Assembly: GCA_963665015.2 (NCBI GenBank) | Contig: CAXXSY010000003.1 | Coordinates: 868,001 to 932,000 of the forward strand | From: G963662655 sp963665015 | GTDB taxonomy: Bacteria; Cloacimonadota; Cloacimonadia; Cloacimonadales; JAIOQZ01 | Direction of reading: 5' to 3' | DNA: 64,000 nucleotides | Shown: positions 23,927 to 32,958 of the stretch, in pieces | How positions within the stretch are numbered: position 1 is the first letter of the stretch | Layout of the letters: each line of letters opens with the position of its first letter | Notes under the pieces: model-generated | Database searches by the model: none | What the model was told of the DNA's origin: nothing | Seen by the model: only the letters and a program-made list of their open reading frames with translations | Program-made: the position numbers and the translations under genes

Positions 23927-24055
23927 CACCCACACGCACCTTCGCCCGATCCCATATGACACGTGGATATACCGCGGCTTTCTGACTACCGGATACGAGA
24001 ATTAAGCCGCGAAACACCACGCGCCATATGGGATCGAACGAATCTGCGCGCGGGG
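23927..24055. repeat. Structured element, copy A (nested perfect stems)
   Basis: The outer stem pairs CGATCCCATATG (23947-23958) with CATATGGGATCG (24025-24036). The middle stem pairs CGTGG (23962-23966) with CCACG (24017-24021). The inner stem pairs CGCGGCTT (23973-23980) with AAGCCGCG (24004-24011). The apical loop contains CTACCGGATACGAGAAT. Flanks include CTTCGCCCGAT and AACGAATCTGCG. A second copy at 31603-31732 has different stem sequences that pair equally well. It ends about 100 nt before the amidohydrolase gene. Confidence 0.75.
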
Positions 24056-24155
24056 ATTCGAGATGGCGGTTGATGCAGGGTACGGCAAGAAATCATTGAC
24101 GAATCGAATCGACTATCCCACGATTGCGTGTTGAAACAGTTGAGAAGGAACCAAC

Positions 24156-25460
24156 ATGCGTATCGAACTCTGCAATTGTCTGCAAATACTGCCCGTTGAG
24201 GGTGGCTTGAAGCTTCGCGAAGCGCCGGTGTACATCGAAGACGGCGTGATAAGGGATCGGCTCGAGTCGGTCGATCGGGTGATCGACTGCGGCGGCAGAA
24301 TCGTGCTGCCGGGACTGGTCAACGCGCACCATCATATCTATTCCAATCTGGCCAAGGGAATTGCGGTGGCTGGGCCCATGCGCGATTTCTCCGGCATCCT
24401 GGAAAAACTCTGGTGGCGCCTGGACCGCACGCTTAACGAAGAGGACGTGATCCTATCGACCGCGCAGACGCTCGAAGACTGCATTCGTAGCGGCGTTACG
24501 ACCGTGTTCGACCACCACATCTCCAGCTCGTTCATCGACGGCTCGCTTCAGAGGATGGGCGAGGTGTTCGACGCGTACGGCTTGAACGGCGTGCTCTGCT
24601 TCGAGATATCCGGTCGCAACGGCAAAGAAATTTTCCGGCAATCGCTGGAGGAGAATATCCGGTTCCGTTCGCACGCGAAAGGCAATCTGCGCGGCGTGAT
24701 CGGACTGCACGCGTCGTTCACGCTCTCGGACGACGAGCTTCGAGAGATCGCGGACCGGATCGACGGTGCGCCCATCCACATCCATGTGGCGGAGGCGGAA
24801 GACGATGTCCGCGTCACGAGGGAGATCAGCGGAATGGGGATCCTCGAACGACTCGGTAAATTTGGTCTGCTGAATCCCGATTCACTCCTTGTGCATTGCA
24901 ATCTGCTGGAAGAGAGCGAGATGAAGGAGATTTCCGGGCTGCCCGTTTTCGTGGTGCACAACATCGAATCGGCGATGAACAACGCGCTAACGGTGGGCAA
25001 CATCCACCGGATGATCGAAATGGGCGTCAAGGTCGCGGCGGGTACGGACGGCATGAGCTCGAACATTCTCCGGGCGATGCGTACAAGCGTCCTATACACG
25101 AAGCAGCTCAATCGCGATCCCGATGTCGGATACGACGAATTTCAATCCATGCTGCTGCGGAACTGGCAAATGAAACGGACCTACGATTTCCCGCTCGGGA
25201 TACGTGAGGGCGAGAAAGCCGATCTGGCGGTCTTCGACTACGTTCCCGTGACGCCGATACACGACGGTAACCTGATCGGGCATCTGCTCTTCGGGGTGGC
25301 GGAATCGACCGCACGCTGGGTGATCAAGGATCGGGATATCCTGCTGGACGACGGCAGGTTGATGTCCGATTTCTGCGAGGATCGGCTGACGAAGAACCGC
25401 GTGATCGCGGAACGGCTACACGAACGATTTTTTAACAACATAAACAGGATGAAACGATGA
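24156..25460 (+). CDS. ssnA: SsnA-like amidohydrolase/deaminase
   Basis: 434 residues. Metal-dependent amidohydrolase motifs: LPGLVNAHHHIYSN (HxH), HIHVAEAEDD, LVHCNLLEE, and AAGTDGMSSN for the final Asp; the C-terminal ADLAVFDY strand is typical. Closest in arrangement to SsnA, the deaminase-like enzyme in the E. coli ygfK-ssnA-ygfM-xdhD locus for purine catabolism. It begins a four-gene operon in which each start overlaps the preceding stop by 4-13 nt. Substrate probably a purine or related ring; not determinable from sequence alone. Confidence 0.75.
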   Translation: MRIELCNCLQILPVEGGLKLREAPVYIEDGVIRDRLESVDRVIDCGGRIVLPGLVNAHHHIYSNLAKGIAVAGPMRDFSGILEKLWWRLDRTLNEEDVILSTAQTLEDCIRSGVTTVFDHHISSSFIDGSLQRMGEVFDAYGLNGVLCFEISGRNGKEIFRQSLEENIRFRSHAKGNLRGVIGLHASFTLSDDELREIADRIDGAPIHIHVAEAEDDVRVTREISGMGILERLGKFGLLNPDSLLVHCNLLEESEMKEISGLPVFVVHNIESAMNNALTVGNIHRMIEMGVKVAAGTDGMSSNILRAMRTSVLYTKQLNRDPDVGYDEFQSMLLRNWQMKRTYDFPLGIREGEKADLAVFDYVPVTPIHDGNLIGHLLFGVAESTARWVIKDRDILLDDGRLMSDFCEDRLTKNRVIAERLHERFFNNINRMKR

Positions 25461-28400
25461 TAGGAGAACGAGTTACACGAATCGACGGAGAGGCGAAGGT
25501 GAGAGGAAGGGCGCAGTTCGGTGATGATCTGCAATTTCCCGATATGCTGCACGCCTGCTGCCGTTTTGCCGATATCACCTGCGGAAAGATCACGCGGATC
25601 GATCTCGAAAAGGCAAAGCAAATTCCCGGCGTGGCGCGGATTGCGTTGTATGACGACGTGATCGGAAAGCCGCTGATCGGCGCGATACGGCAGGACCAGT
25701 ACCCGTTGGTGAAGGATCGCGTCTATTACGAGGGTGACGTGATCGCGATCGTGGCCGCGACGTCGGTCGAGGCCGCACGCATGGCGGCGGAGGCGATCGA
25801 GGTCGAATACGAGCCGGAACAGGGCATCTACGATGTCGAAGAGGCGTACAAGCCCGACGCGAGATTGATCCACCCCGAATTCGAGAGCAACGTGGTGGTG
25901 CACTATCCGCTTCGCAAGGGCGACGTGGAGGAAGGATTCAAGCAATCCGACCGCGTGATGGAACGCACGTACAGGACGAGCTGGCACGAGCACGCCTACA
26001 TCGAACCGGAGACGGTCGCCGTCGAGCCGGATATCGGCACGGGCGGGTACAAGGTCTATGGCTCGATCCAGAATCCGTTCACCACGCGCGGGGTTGTGGC
26101 ATCCTATCTCGGTATCCCGTTGAACCGCGTGAACGTCCACGGATCGGTGCTGGGCGGGAGTTTCGGCGGCAAGGACGACACCGTCAACGCCATGGCGTGC
26201 CGCGCGGCGCTGCTGGCACAGTTGACCGATCGACCGGTGAAATTGACCTATCGGCGTGAGGAATCGTTCCGTGAGAGCTACAAGCGGCACCCGTACATTT
26301 TGCGCTACAAGGTGGGCTACAACACCGACGGCAGGCTGAACGCCATGAAAATCGACATGCTCGCGGACGCCGGCGCTTATTCCTCGCAGACCTTTTTCGT
26401 CAACTGGCGTTCGGTGGTGCAGGCGACCGGTCCCTACGTGATCCCGAACGTCCACACCGACATCCGAGGTATCTACACCAACAACGTCTATACCGGCGCG
26501 TTTCGCGGATTCGGCTCGCCGCAGATCGTCTTTGCGCAGGAGACCTTGATGGACGAGATCGCCGCCGACTGCGGCCTGAGTCCCGTCGAGATTCGTAAGC
26601 TCAACGGCTTCCGAAACGGCTCCAGAACCGCGTCTGGGCAACTGCTGGACGGTCACACGGTCTCTCTGATCGAGGTGATGGAGCGCGCCGTGATGAAGAG
26701 CGATTTCCCGAACCAGCGCGGGTGCTACGAGGCGATGGAGGATGATCGCTACCGGTACGGCATCGGTCTGGCGGTCAGTCACCGAGGCTGTTCGCTGGGT
26801 GCCGAGGGCACTGACGCAGCGGCCGCAGTGGTATCCATGCAGGCAGACGGCTCGGTCTATGTCATCACCGGACTGAACGAGAACGGGCAGGGCTTGAAGA
26901 CGAGTTTTTGCATGATCGCGGCGCAGGAACTGGGCATCGCGCTGGACGACATCGTGTTCCTCGATTCGCAGACCGCCACGGTCACCGACGGCGGTCCGAC
27001 TGTAGCCTCGCGAGGAACCATCATGGGCGGCAAGGCAGTGCAGATGGCGGCGCAGGAGGTCAAACGCAGGCTGTTCGAGACCGTGAAGGAGCACTTCGAA
27101 GCAGATCATCCGGACGACCTCGAATGGGAAGACGGCATGCTACGGAAGGATGGATTCGAAGCGCTTGCAATAAAGGAAGTTGCGCATAACGCGGCTTTCA
27201 CCGGTGTTAACCTCTCTGCCTACGGCTGGTACCGGATGCCCGACGCCGAGTGGCATCACCACACCGGGCAGGGTCGAGCCTACAACACTTTCGTCTATGG
27301 CTGTCAGGTGGCGGAAGTCCGCGTGGAGAAAGCCACCGGCAAGCTCGAAGTACTGAAGATCACCGCCGTCCACGACGCCGGAAGGATCGTCAACCGCACC
27401 GGCGCCGAGGGTCAGGTCTATGGCGGCGTCGCGCAGGGCATGGGCTACGGCATGCTGGAGGACTACAACGTCCAGGAGGGCGTTCTGAAGTCGGAGAATC
27501 TCGACGAATACCTGATCCCGACCGCGATGGACGTCCCCGATATCGACGCCGAATTCATCGAGAATCCGGACGACTTCGGACCCTACGGCGCGAAGTCCCT
27601 GGGCGAACCGACCCTCGAACTTACCGCCGCCGCCGTGAACAACGCATATTTCCACGCTGTCGGCAAACCGAGCGACTCCATCCCCATCAATCTCGAGAAA
27701 GCGCTCATAGGAAAGTCGCTATACAAGCCGCACCGCAGTAGCGAGACAGGCGAGCAGAAGAAGCTCCGTCTGGGTGAACTGTCCGTCGAGCGACCCACGA
27801 CCATCGAGGAAGCGCTTCGTTTGGACGGTCGCTATCTGGCAGGTGGCACCGATCTACTGGTGCAGCTACGCAATTCCGCACAGACCGCGAGGCTGATCGA
27901 CCTGGGCCGGATCGAAGCGCTCCGGGCGATCGAGAATGGTCGTATCGGTTCGGGCGTGACTTTCACGAAACTATTGCAGGATACCGAATTGATGGATAAA
28001 TATCCGGTGCTTCGGGAAGCGATCAGTCGTGTCGGGGCATTGCAGATTCGAAACCGCGCCACCATCGGCGGGAACATCGTCAACGCCGCGCCTTGTGCCG
28101 ACTCGGTGCCTCCGTTGATCCTCTACGGCGCGAAACTACGCATCGCGGGACCGGACGGCATGAGAGAAATCGACGCGGCGGATTTCGTGCTGGGTGCGTA
28201 CAAGACCGTGCTCGCGTCCGGAGAAATCCTCGAGTCGATCATTCTGCCGGAGCCTGAGCAGGAAACCGTTTGGGCGTATTATCAGCTGGGCAGGCGCAAC
28301 GCCATGAACATCACGCGCATGAGCTGCGGGATCACGGCGAGGCTGAATCCGAGCGGCACGATCGAAAGCTGTCGCATCGTGCAGGGATCGCTGCTGGCGA

Positions 28401-28606
28401 GGCCGGGCAGGCTATTCGATGTCGAAAAGGCGATGATGGGTCAGAAGCCCGATCAGGGTCTTTCGGAAGAGGCGGAAATGATATTGAAAGCTTTGCTGGA
28501 TAAGGAGATCGGCGGAAGGTGGTCGTCGGAGTACAAGATACCGGCGTTCATCGGCATGGTGAACGATCTCATGCACGAACTGGCTGGAAAAAGGGGGGCG
28601 AAATGA
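25457..28606 (+). CDS. Molybdo-hydroxylase: Mo-cofactor and FAD domains fused (XdhD/YgfM-like)
   Basis: 1049 residues. Residues 1-~765 are the molybdopterin-binding part: RADAVFG-type start replaced by RVTRIDGEAKVRG, GGSFGGKDD, TGAFRGFGSPQ and the catalytic Glu in GAKSLGEPTLELTAAAVNNA. Residues ~770-1049 are a CO-dehydrogenase-type FAD domain (YLAGGTDLLVQLRN, RNRATIGGNIVNAAPCADS). The enzymes of this family hydroxylate purines and other N-heterocycles. The order Mo-then-FAD in one chain, with Fe-S separate, differs from the usual separate or FeS-FAD-Mo forms. E. coli keeps XdhD and YgfM as distinct neighbours. Confidence 0.85.
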   Translation: MIGERVTRIDGEAKVRGRAQFGDDLQFPDMLHACCRFADITCGKITRIDLEKAKQIPGVARIALYDDVIGKPLIGAIRQDQYPLVKDRVYYEGDVIAIVAATSVEAARMAAEAIEVEYEPEQGIYDVEEAYKPDARLIHPEFESNVVVHYPLRKGDVEEGFKQSDRVMERTYRTSWHEHAYIEPETVAVEPDIGTGGYKVYGSIQNPFTTRGVVASYLGIPLNRVNVHGSVLGGSFGGKDDTVNAMACRAALLAQLTDRPVKLTYRREESFRESYKRHPYILRYKVGYNTDGRLNAMKIDMLADAGAYSSQTFFVNWRSVVQATGPYVIPNVHTDIRGIYTNNVYTGAFRGFGSPQIVFAQETLMDEIAADCGLSPVEIRKLNGFRNGSRTASGQLLDGHTVSLIEVMERAVMKSDFPNQRGCYEAMEDDRYRYGIGLAVSHRGCSLGAEGTDAAAAVVSMQADGSVYVITGLNENGQGLKTSFCMIAAQELGIALDDIVFLDSQTATVTDGGPTVASRGTIMGGKAVQMAAQEVKRRLFETVKEHFEADHPDDLEWEDGMLRKDGFEALAIKEVAHNAAFTGVNLSAYGWYRMPDAEWHHHTGQGRAYNTFVYGCQVAEVRVEKATGKLEVLKITAVHDAGRIVNRTGAEGQVYGGVAQGMGYGMLEDYNVQEGVLKSENLDEYLIPTAMDVPDIDAEFIENPDDFGPYGAKSLGEPTLELTAAAVNNAYFHAVGKPSDSIPINLEKALIGKSLYKPHRSSETGEQKKLRLGELSVERPTTIEEALRLDGRYLAGGTDLLVQLRNSAQTARLIDLGRIEALRAIENGRIGSGVTFTKLLQDTELMDKYPVLREAISRVGALQIRNRATIGGNIVNAAPCADSVPPLILYGAKLRIAGPDGMREIDAADFVLGAYKTVLASGEILESIILPEPEQETVWAYYQLGRRNAMNITRMSCGITARLNPSGTIESCRIVQGSLLARPGRLFDVEKAMMGQKPDQGLSEEAEMILKALLDKEIGGRWSSEYKIPAFIGMVNDLMHELAGKRGAK

Positions 28607-29079
28607 AACGTATCGCATTGAATGTCAACGGAATCGATCACGTCATCGAGATAGAGGAAAACCGCAGGCTACTGGACGTGTTGCGTGAAGAGCTGAGCCT
28701 CACCGGAACCAAGGAGGGCTGCGGCATCGGCGAATGCGGCGCCTGCACGGTGATTCTGAACGGCGAGGCGGTTAATTCCTGTCTGATCCTGGCGGTTCAG
28801 GCGGACGGTGGAACCGTGCTGACGGTGGAAGGTCTGGAGCAGGAGGGCGAGATGAGCCGCTTGCAGAAGGCGTTTCTGGAGCATGGCGCGGTGCAGTGCG
28901 GATTTTGCACGCCCGGCATGCTGATGTCCGCCAAGGCGCTTCTGGACAGGAACCCGCATCCGACCGAAGCGGAAATCCGTGAGGCGATCGCGGGGAATCT
29001 CTGTCGCTGTACGGGCTACAAGCAGATCGTCGAGGCGATCGACGCCGCCACGAACGAATCCGAACCATGCGGCTCCTGA
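28603..29079 (+). CDS. [2Fe-2S] subunit of the molybdo-hydroxylase
   Basis: 158 residues from ATG 28603, overlapping the previous stop by 4 nt (ATGA) with GGGGGG just ahead. The N-terminal plant-ferredoxin-type cluster site is GCGIGECGACTVILNG with a later Cys in NSCLI; the C-terminal four-helix site is CGFCTPGM and NLCRCTGY. It relays electrons from the Mo centre to FAD. Supplies the third cofactor missing from the fused subunit, so the two genes encode one enzyme. Confidence 0.9.
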   Translation: MKRIALNVNGIDHVIEIEENRRLLDVLREELSLTGTKEGCGIGECGACTVILNGEAVNSCLILAVQADGGTVLTVEGLEQEGEMSRLQKAFLEHGAVQCGFCTPGMLMSAKALLDRNPHPTEAEIREAIAGNLCRCTGYKQIVEAIDAATNESEPCGS

Positions 29080-30386
29080 AGAACGCTCGAACGCCGCGCG
29101 GGGTCGTGAACATCGCGTTCGACAGTATGATCCGAGCGCTCTACGACGAACTTCCGAACGACACGGAATTCGACGAGGTGCTCGACGTTAGCGGCAAGCT
29201 GGTACTTCCCGGCTGCATCGACGCGCATGTACATTTCAACGATCCGGGTTTTACCGGGCGCGAGGACTTTTTTACCGGGACATCCGCTGCTGCTGCGGGC
29301 GGCATCACGACCGTGATCGACATGCCGTGCACGTCGCTTCCGCCGGTGACCGATACCGAAGCGCTGGAGCGCAAGCTGGAGGCGATTTCAGGCAAGGCGG
29401 TCGTCGATCACGCGCTCTGGGGCGGTATTCGGAGCAACGACTGCTTTTCCGAAAAGCGTATCGAGCGGCTATGGGACGAAGGCGTGACTGGCTTTAAAAT
29501 CTATACGATCAGTGGCATGGAGACATTCGAAGCGCTGTCGCACCCTCAGATTGAACGCGTATTTCGGGTGTTCGACGGCACAGAAATCCTGTTCGGCTTC
29601 CACGCCGAGGATGCGGATGTCATTGACGCGTCGAAGCTTGATTCGTTCGACTGGAAGAATTTCCCCCTTATCCGTAGTGTCGGGGCGGAAACGGAGGCGA
29701 TTCGTAATGTCCTTTCTTCGCAACATAATAACCGTATCCATTTTGTTCACGTCAGCTCGAAGAAAGGCGCCGAAATGATCCTCGATGCGAAACGAAAGGG
29801 TCGGGATGTCAGCTTCGAGACCTGTCCGCACTACCTCGAATTCGTCTGGCAGGATTACGAGCGATTGCGGGGCAAATTGAAGACGGTTCCGCCGGTGAAA
29901 TTTTCGTCGGATCGCAATGCCCTGCGGCGGATGGTCGCGAACGGCACGGTGGATTTCATCACCACCGACCACGCAGGCGTCGAGTACGAAAGCGGCAAGA
30001 ATTGTGCGCGGTTCGAAGATATTTACTGCGGCATCCCCGGCACGCAGACGATGGTTCCGTACGTGGTCTCCGAGTTCTACATCCGGCGCGGCGTCCCGCT
30101 CGAAACGATCGCGAATTTGCTATCGACAAATCCCGCCAAACGGCATGGGCTTTATCCGAAGAAAGGATCGCTGGAAGTGGGATCGGATGCCGATTTCACC
30201 GTGATCGATATGGATGGGGCAGAGCCGTTAGACGAGGCGAAACTGCGATGCAAGGGCAAGTACAGTCCGTTTCATGGCAGGACGTTCCCCGTGAAGATCG
30301 ACAGGACAATCGTGCGCGGTAGGACGGTCTATGCTTCGGATCGGATCGAGAAGGGTCACGGTGAGTGGATACGCCGCGTTACCTGA
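29067..30386 (+). CDS. Hydantoinase/allantoinase/dihydroorotase-like cyclic amidohydrolase
   Basis: 439 residues. GCIDAHVHFNDPG supplies the HxH pair, GFKIYT the carbamylated Lys, FHAEDAD and IHFVHVSSKKGAE the His ligands, and FITTDHAG the catalytic Asp. Length and motif set suit the DHOase/allantoinase/HyuA superfamily. Starts 13 nt before the end of the Fe-S gene. In E. coli the hydantoinase-like HyuA sits in the same purine-catabolic locus, so ring opening of an oxidised purine product is a reasonable inference. Its stop overlaps the convergent DUF2721 gene by 8 nt. Confidence 0.75.
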   Translation: MRLLKNARTPRGVVNIAFDSMIRALYDELPNDTEFDEVLDVSGKLVLPGCIDAHVHFNDPGFTGREDFFTGTSAAAAGGITTVIDMPCTSLPPVTDTEALERKLEAISGKAVVDHALWGGIRSNDCFSEKRIERLWDEGVTGFKIYTISGMETFEALSHPQIERVFRVFDGTEILFGFHAEDADVIDASKLDSFDWKNFPLIRSVGAETEAIRNVLSSQHNNRIHFVHVSSKKGAEMILDAKRKGRDVSFETCPHYLEFVWQDYERLRGKLKTVPPVKFSSDRNALRRMVANGTVDFITTDHAGVEYESGKNCARFEDIYCGIPGTQTMVPYVVSEFYIRRGVPLETIANLLSTNPAKRHGLYPKKGSLEVGSDADFTVIDMDGAEPLDEAKLRCKGKYSPFHGRTFPVKIDRTIVRGRTVYASDRIEKGHGEWIRRVT

Positions 30387-30810
30387 CGTCGATCTTGTAG
30401 TCGAGCGCTTTGAGGGTCAGTCCAATATCCTTGATGTAGAGCAGCAGCGACGCGATCAGCGAGACCAGGCACAGGAAGAACTCGAGCACAATGATGATGG
30501 TAATGGGCAGTCTGTAGAGCTGCGAGACGAACAGTGTGATGATGATCAGTGACGCCATCAGCACTGAGCCAATCATCAGGATAATGCCCGACCGTAGGTT
30601 TTTCGCGCGTTTGTATAGGTTCTCGATCTGCTTGTTTTTCAGTGGATTATCCAGCTTATTCTCGTCCGTCAGTTGTCGCACGCGGTCGATCACGCGACCG
30701 ATCCTGTTGGTCATGGAGAGCAGTAGCAGCCCGATGCCCGAGATCAGAACCACCGGCGAGATGGACGACTGCAAGAGTGACGAGAGTTCCTGAATGCTAT
30801 CGACGTTCAT
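30379..30810 (-). CDS. DUF2721 membrane protein
   Basis: 143 residues with three hydrophobic helices (SPVVLISGIGLLLLSMTNR; GIILMIGSVLMASLIIITLF; IIIVLEFFLCLVSLIASLLL) and a basic cytosolic linker between the first two (NRIGRVIDRVRQL). This order is the DUF2721 pattern. Function is unknown in the family. Start codon overlaps the end of the upstream homocysteine methyltransferase gene by 14 nt, so the two are probably co-transcribed. Confidence 0.75.
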   Translation of the reverse strand: MNVDSIQELSSLLQSSISPVVLISGIGLLLLSMTNRIGRVIDRVRQLTDENKLDNPLKNKQIENLYKRAKNLRSGIILMIGSVLMASLIIITLFVSQLYRLPITIIIVLEFFLCLVSLIASLLLYIKDIGLTLKALDYKIDVR

Positions 30811-31537
30811 CGATCCTCCTTTTCAGTGCGCGAATCGTTTCGGCGTCCGTGCCGCAGCACCCGCCGACCATTCTTGCACCCATATCCAACGCTTTTTCGA
30901 TTACCCCGCAAAACTGTCCAGTCGAAAATGGATAAACATTATTCGTCGGTAATCCAGCACTGGGCTTGAACACGATCGGGACAGCCGGAAACGCTTTTAC
31001 CAGCGGCTCGACGTAGCGTAGCAGATCGTCCGGCCCGTTTCCGCAGTTGACGCCGACCGCGAAACAATCCTCCTTCAACACCGCCTCACAACCACGCAGG
31101 AGTTGACCACAGTCGCCATCCAGAGGCGAGAATGTGCATACGATGGGCAGGTTTGTTACGCTCTTGCATGCGCGCACGGTAGTCAAAGCCTCGACGGGGT
31201 CGAGCATGGTCTCGATGGTGATGAGATCGACACCGCATTCGGACAGGATGGTGGCTTGTTCGCTTCCGCCCGGGCCGATCGTTCCGCTGACCAGGCAACG
31301 GTCACCGGCTGCCTGTTTCGACAGCTCCACGGCTTTACGTATCCATCTGCCGCCGAACGAGTTGGTGCCGATGATCATGCTTCCCGCATCGACGTACGAT
31401 TTCGCGATGGCAAGGATGCGCTCGGGTTGTTCGAGATTGCAACGCTCCGGGCAATCGACGTCCAGAAGCTGGAATCCCCAGCCGCCGTCGAGCAGGATGA
31501 CGCGATGGTCATCGAGCAATTGTTCGAGTCTGTTCAT
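30797..31537 (-). CDS. Homocysteine S-methyltransferase-like protein
   Basis: 246 residues from ATG 31537; a longer frame would run into the structured element B and is rejected. Motifs: ILLDGGWGFQL, the zinc-Cys pair regions FAVGVNCGNG and MVGGCCGTD, typical of the homocysteine-binding barrel (Pfam S-methyl_trans). It transfers a methyl group to homocysteine to make methionine, from SMM, betaine or a corrinoid depending on subtype. About 50 residues shorter than YagD/MmuM enzymes; the barrel appears complete but compact. Confidence 0.75.
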   Translation of the reverse strand: MNRLEQLLDDHRVILLDGGWGFQLLDVDCPERCNLEQPERILAIAKSYVDAGSMIIGTNSFGGRWIRKAVELSKQAAGDRCLVSGTIGPGGSEQATILSECGVDLITIETMLDPVEALTTVRACKSVTNLPIVCTFSPLDGDCGQLLRGCEAVLKEDCFAVGVNCGNGPDDLLRYVEPLVKAFPAVPIVFKPSAGLPTNNVYPFSTGQFCGVIEKALDMGARMVGGCCGTDAETIRALKRRIDERR

Positions 31538-31602
31538 ACGTGCAGTGAAAATCGATGCTTGAAGATTGTCGAGGAAAAAGCATGGAGACGGTACTCGTTG
31601 GG

Positions 31603-31732
31603 CATCCGCACGCATCTTCGCCCGATCGCGCGGCTCACGTGGATATACCACACATTGCGGCTACCGGACACGAGAATAAATGTGTGGAACACCACGCGAG
31701 CCGCGCGAAGCGAACAAATCTGCGGTGCGGAG
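31603..31732. repeat. Structured element, copy B (stems with compensatory changes)
   Basis: The outer stem pairs CGCGCGGCT (31627-31635) with AGCCGCGCG (31699-31707). The middle stem CGTGG (31638-31642) pairs with CCACG (31692-31696). The inner stem CCACACATT (31648-31656) pairs with AATGTGTGG (31679-31687). The loop contains CTACCGGACACGAGAAT, and the flanks CTTCGCCCGAT and GAACAAATCTGCG are shared with copy A. Basal bases TCCGCA and TGCGGA also pair. It lies between the YeiH-like gene and the homocysteine methyltransferase gene, both on the minus strand. Confidence 0.75.
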
Positions 31733-31742
31733 GTAGCCAATC

Positions 31743-32729
31743 TCAATAGATGAAAGATACGATCCAGAAAGTCGAGATGGAGATCGCTGCGAAAAGCACG
31801 CTTCCCATCAGGAGCGATCGTACGCCCGATTTGCGAATCGCCGCAAGCTTCACTGATAAACCCATCGCCGCCATGGCGATCAGGATAAACCATCCGCTGA
31901 GGCGTGCGAGGATGGCGGTCAGGGCGTTGGGCAGGATGTTAAGGCTGTTCAGCACGCCGGCGAGCACGAATAAGAGCACGTACCAGGGGAATTTAACCTT
32001 CACTTTCGCATTCGGATCGTGGTTCTTGACGCTGAAGAAGAGCGCGACCGGCACCAGCATGAGGACCCGTCCCATCTTGACGATGGTTCCGAGTTCACCG
32101 GCGCCGTCGCCACCCGCGAACGCCGCTGCGAGCGCGTGTGCCACGCCCTGAAGCGATATTCCGGACCAAATCCCGTACTGTTGGATTTCGATCAGATGCT
32201 GTGTCGCGATGAACGAATAGACGAGCACGCCGAGTGCTCCCAAGAAGTTCACGATCGAGACCGCGACGACGGATTCCTCGTCCTTTGCTCTGACGACCGG
32301 GGACATCGCCACGATCGCCGATGCGCCGCATATCCCCGATCCGATCCCGACGAGAAGTGGTATCTTGCCTTTGATCCGGAGTGCCTTCCCAAGCAGGTGT
32401 GCCGCGAGAATCGCGATGGGTGTGAAGATCACGATCAGGATGATCGTCCGGTAGCCAAGGTGCAGAACGGCGGAGAAATCGAGCTTGAATCCCAGCATGA
32501 TGATTCCGTATTGCAGGATGTCGCGCGCGCTGTAGCGCATGCCGGGATTGGTCGATTTCGGCAGCTTGAGCGTGTTGGAGATGACGATTCCCAGCACGAT
32601 GGCGATGGTGACCGCTTCGAGATGGATCGTTCGCTTGATCGATTCGTTGATGATGTATGCCGCGACGGATACCGCGATAACGAGCAGCAGTCCCGGCGAG
32701 TATTTTTTGATCGTGTCGTATGGATTCAT
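31743..32729 (-). CDS. YeiH/UPF0324-family inner-membrane protein
   Basis: 328 residues from ATG 32729 with GAGGA at 7 nt; the track frame to 32777 has no site. About ten transmembrane helices. Family marks: LGIVISNTLKLP, ILQYGIIMLGFKLDF, IGSGICGASAIVAMSPVVRAKDEE and the GISLQGVAHALAAAFA segment, typical of the YeiH (Cons_hypoth698) family. Members are proposed sulfonate/sulfate-related or electron-acceptor exporters, but no activity is firmly established. It faces away from the purine operon; the element B follows its stop. Confidence 0.8.
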   Translation of the reverse strand: MNPYDTIKKYSPGLLLVIAVSVAAYIINESIKRTIHLEAVTIAIVLGIVISNTLKLPKSTNPGMRYSARDILQYGIIMLGFKLDFSAVLHLGYRTIILIVIFTPIAILAAHLLGKALRIKGKIPLLVGIGSGICGASAIVAMSPVVRAKDEESVVAVSIVNFLGALGVLVYSFIATQHLIEIQQYGIWSGISLQGVAHALAAAFAGGDGAGELGTIVKMGRVLMLVPVALFFSVKNHDPNAKVKVKFPWYVLLFVLAGVLNSLNILPNALTAILARLSGWFILIAMAAMGLSVKLAAIRKSGVRSLLMGSVLFAAISISTFWIVSFIY

Positions 32730-32803
32730 GTGCTTTCCTCTACAGGGACAAACGATGTTAAGCCGGAAATGTGTCAATTGGTGTTTCGACTCTCAAATAG
32801 AAG

Positions 32804-32867
32804 ATGCCAAGTTTATGGGATTCGATTTATCAGACTCCGCCTGAAAATCACAGGAGCTTGGCGGACC
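32804..32867. repeat. Split copy of the GCCAAGC palindromic repeat
   Basis: ATGCCAAG (32804-32811) and GGAGCTTGGCGGACC (32853-32867) are the two halves of the 25-bp repeat seen intact near 42.9 and 49.9 kb, here separated by 41 unrelated bases. Confidence 0.5.
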
Positions 32868-32877
32868 AATAGAAAGA

Positions 32878-32911
32878 AACACCCGGCGAGATGGGGATCG
32901 CGCCGGGTGTT
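32878..32911 (-). terminator. Rho-independent terminator of the beta-helix protein gene
   Basis: An 11-bp stem AACACCCGGCG / CGCCGGGTGTT with a 12-base loop. On the minus strand it is followed by TCTTTCTATT. It lies 47 nt after the stop of the gene ending at 32959. Confidence 0.8.
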
Positions 32912-32958
32912 GTTTAATTGGGTCAACTACACGGGAAGATTAATACTGACTTTGTTTT

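Noticed and set aside
23927..24055. Integron attC site as an explanation of the structured element
   Set aside because: The conserved GTTRRRY/RYYYAAC core boxes are absent and there is no integrase nearby.
25238..27109. A 623-residue minus-strand frame inside the molybdo-hydroxylase gene
   Set aside because: It is an antisense shadow of a high-GC coding region; the plus strand has unmistakable cofactor motifs.
31603..31732. SAM riboswitch upstream of the homocysteine methyltransferase
   Set aside because: The conserved SAM-I/SAM-II cores are not visible, and the same element also occurs ahead of an unrelated amidohydrolase in the opposite orientation.
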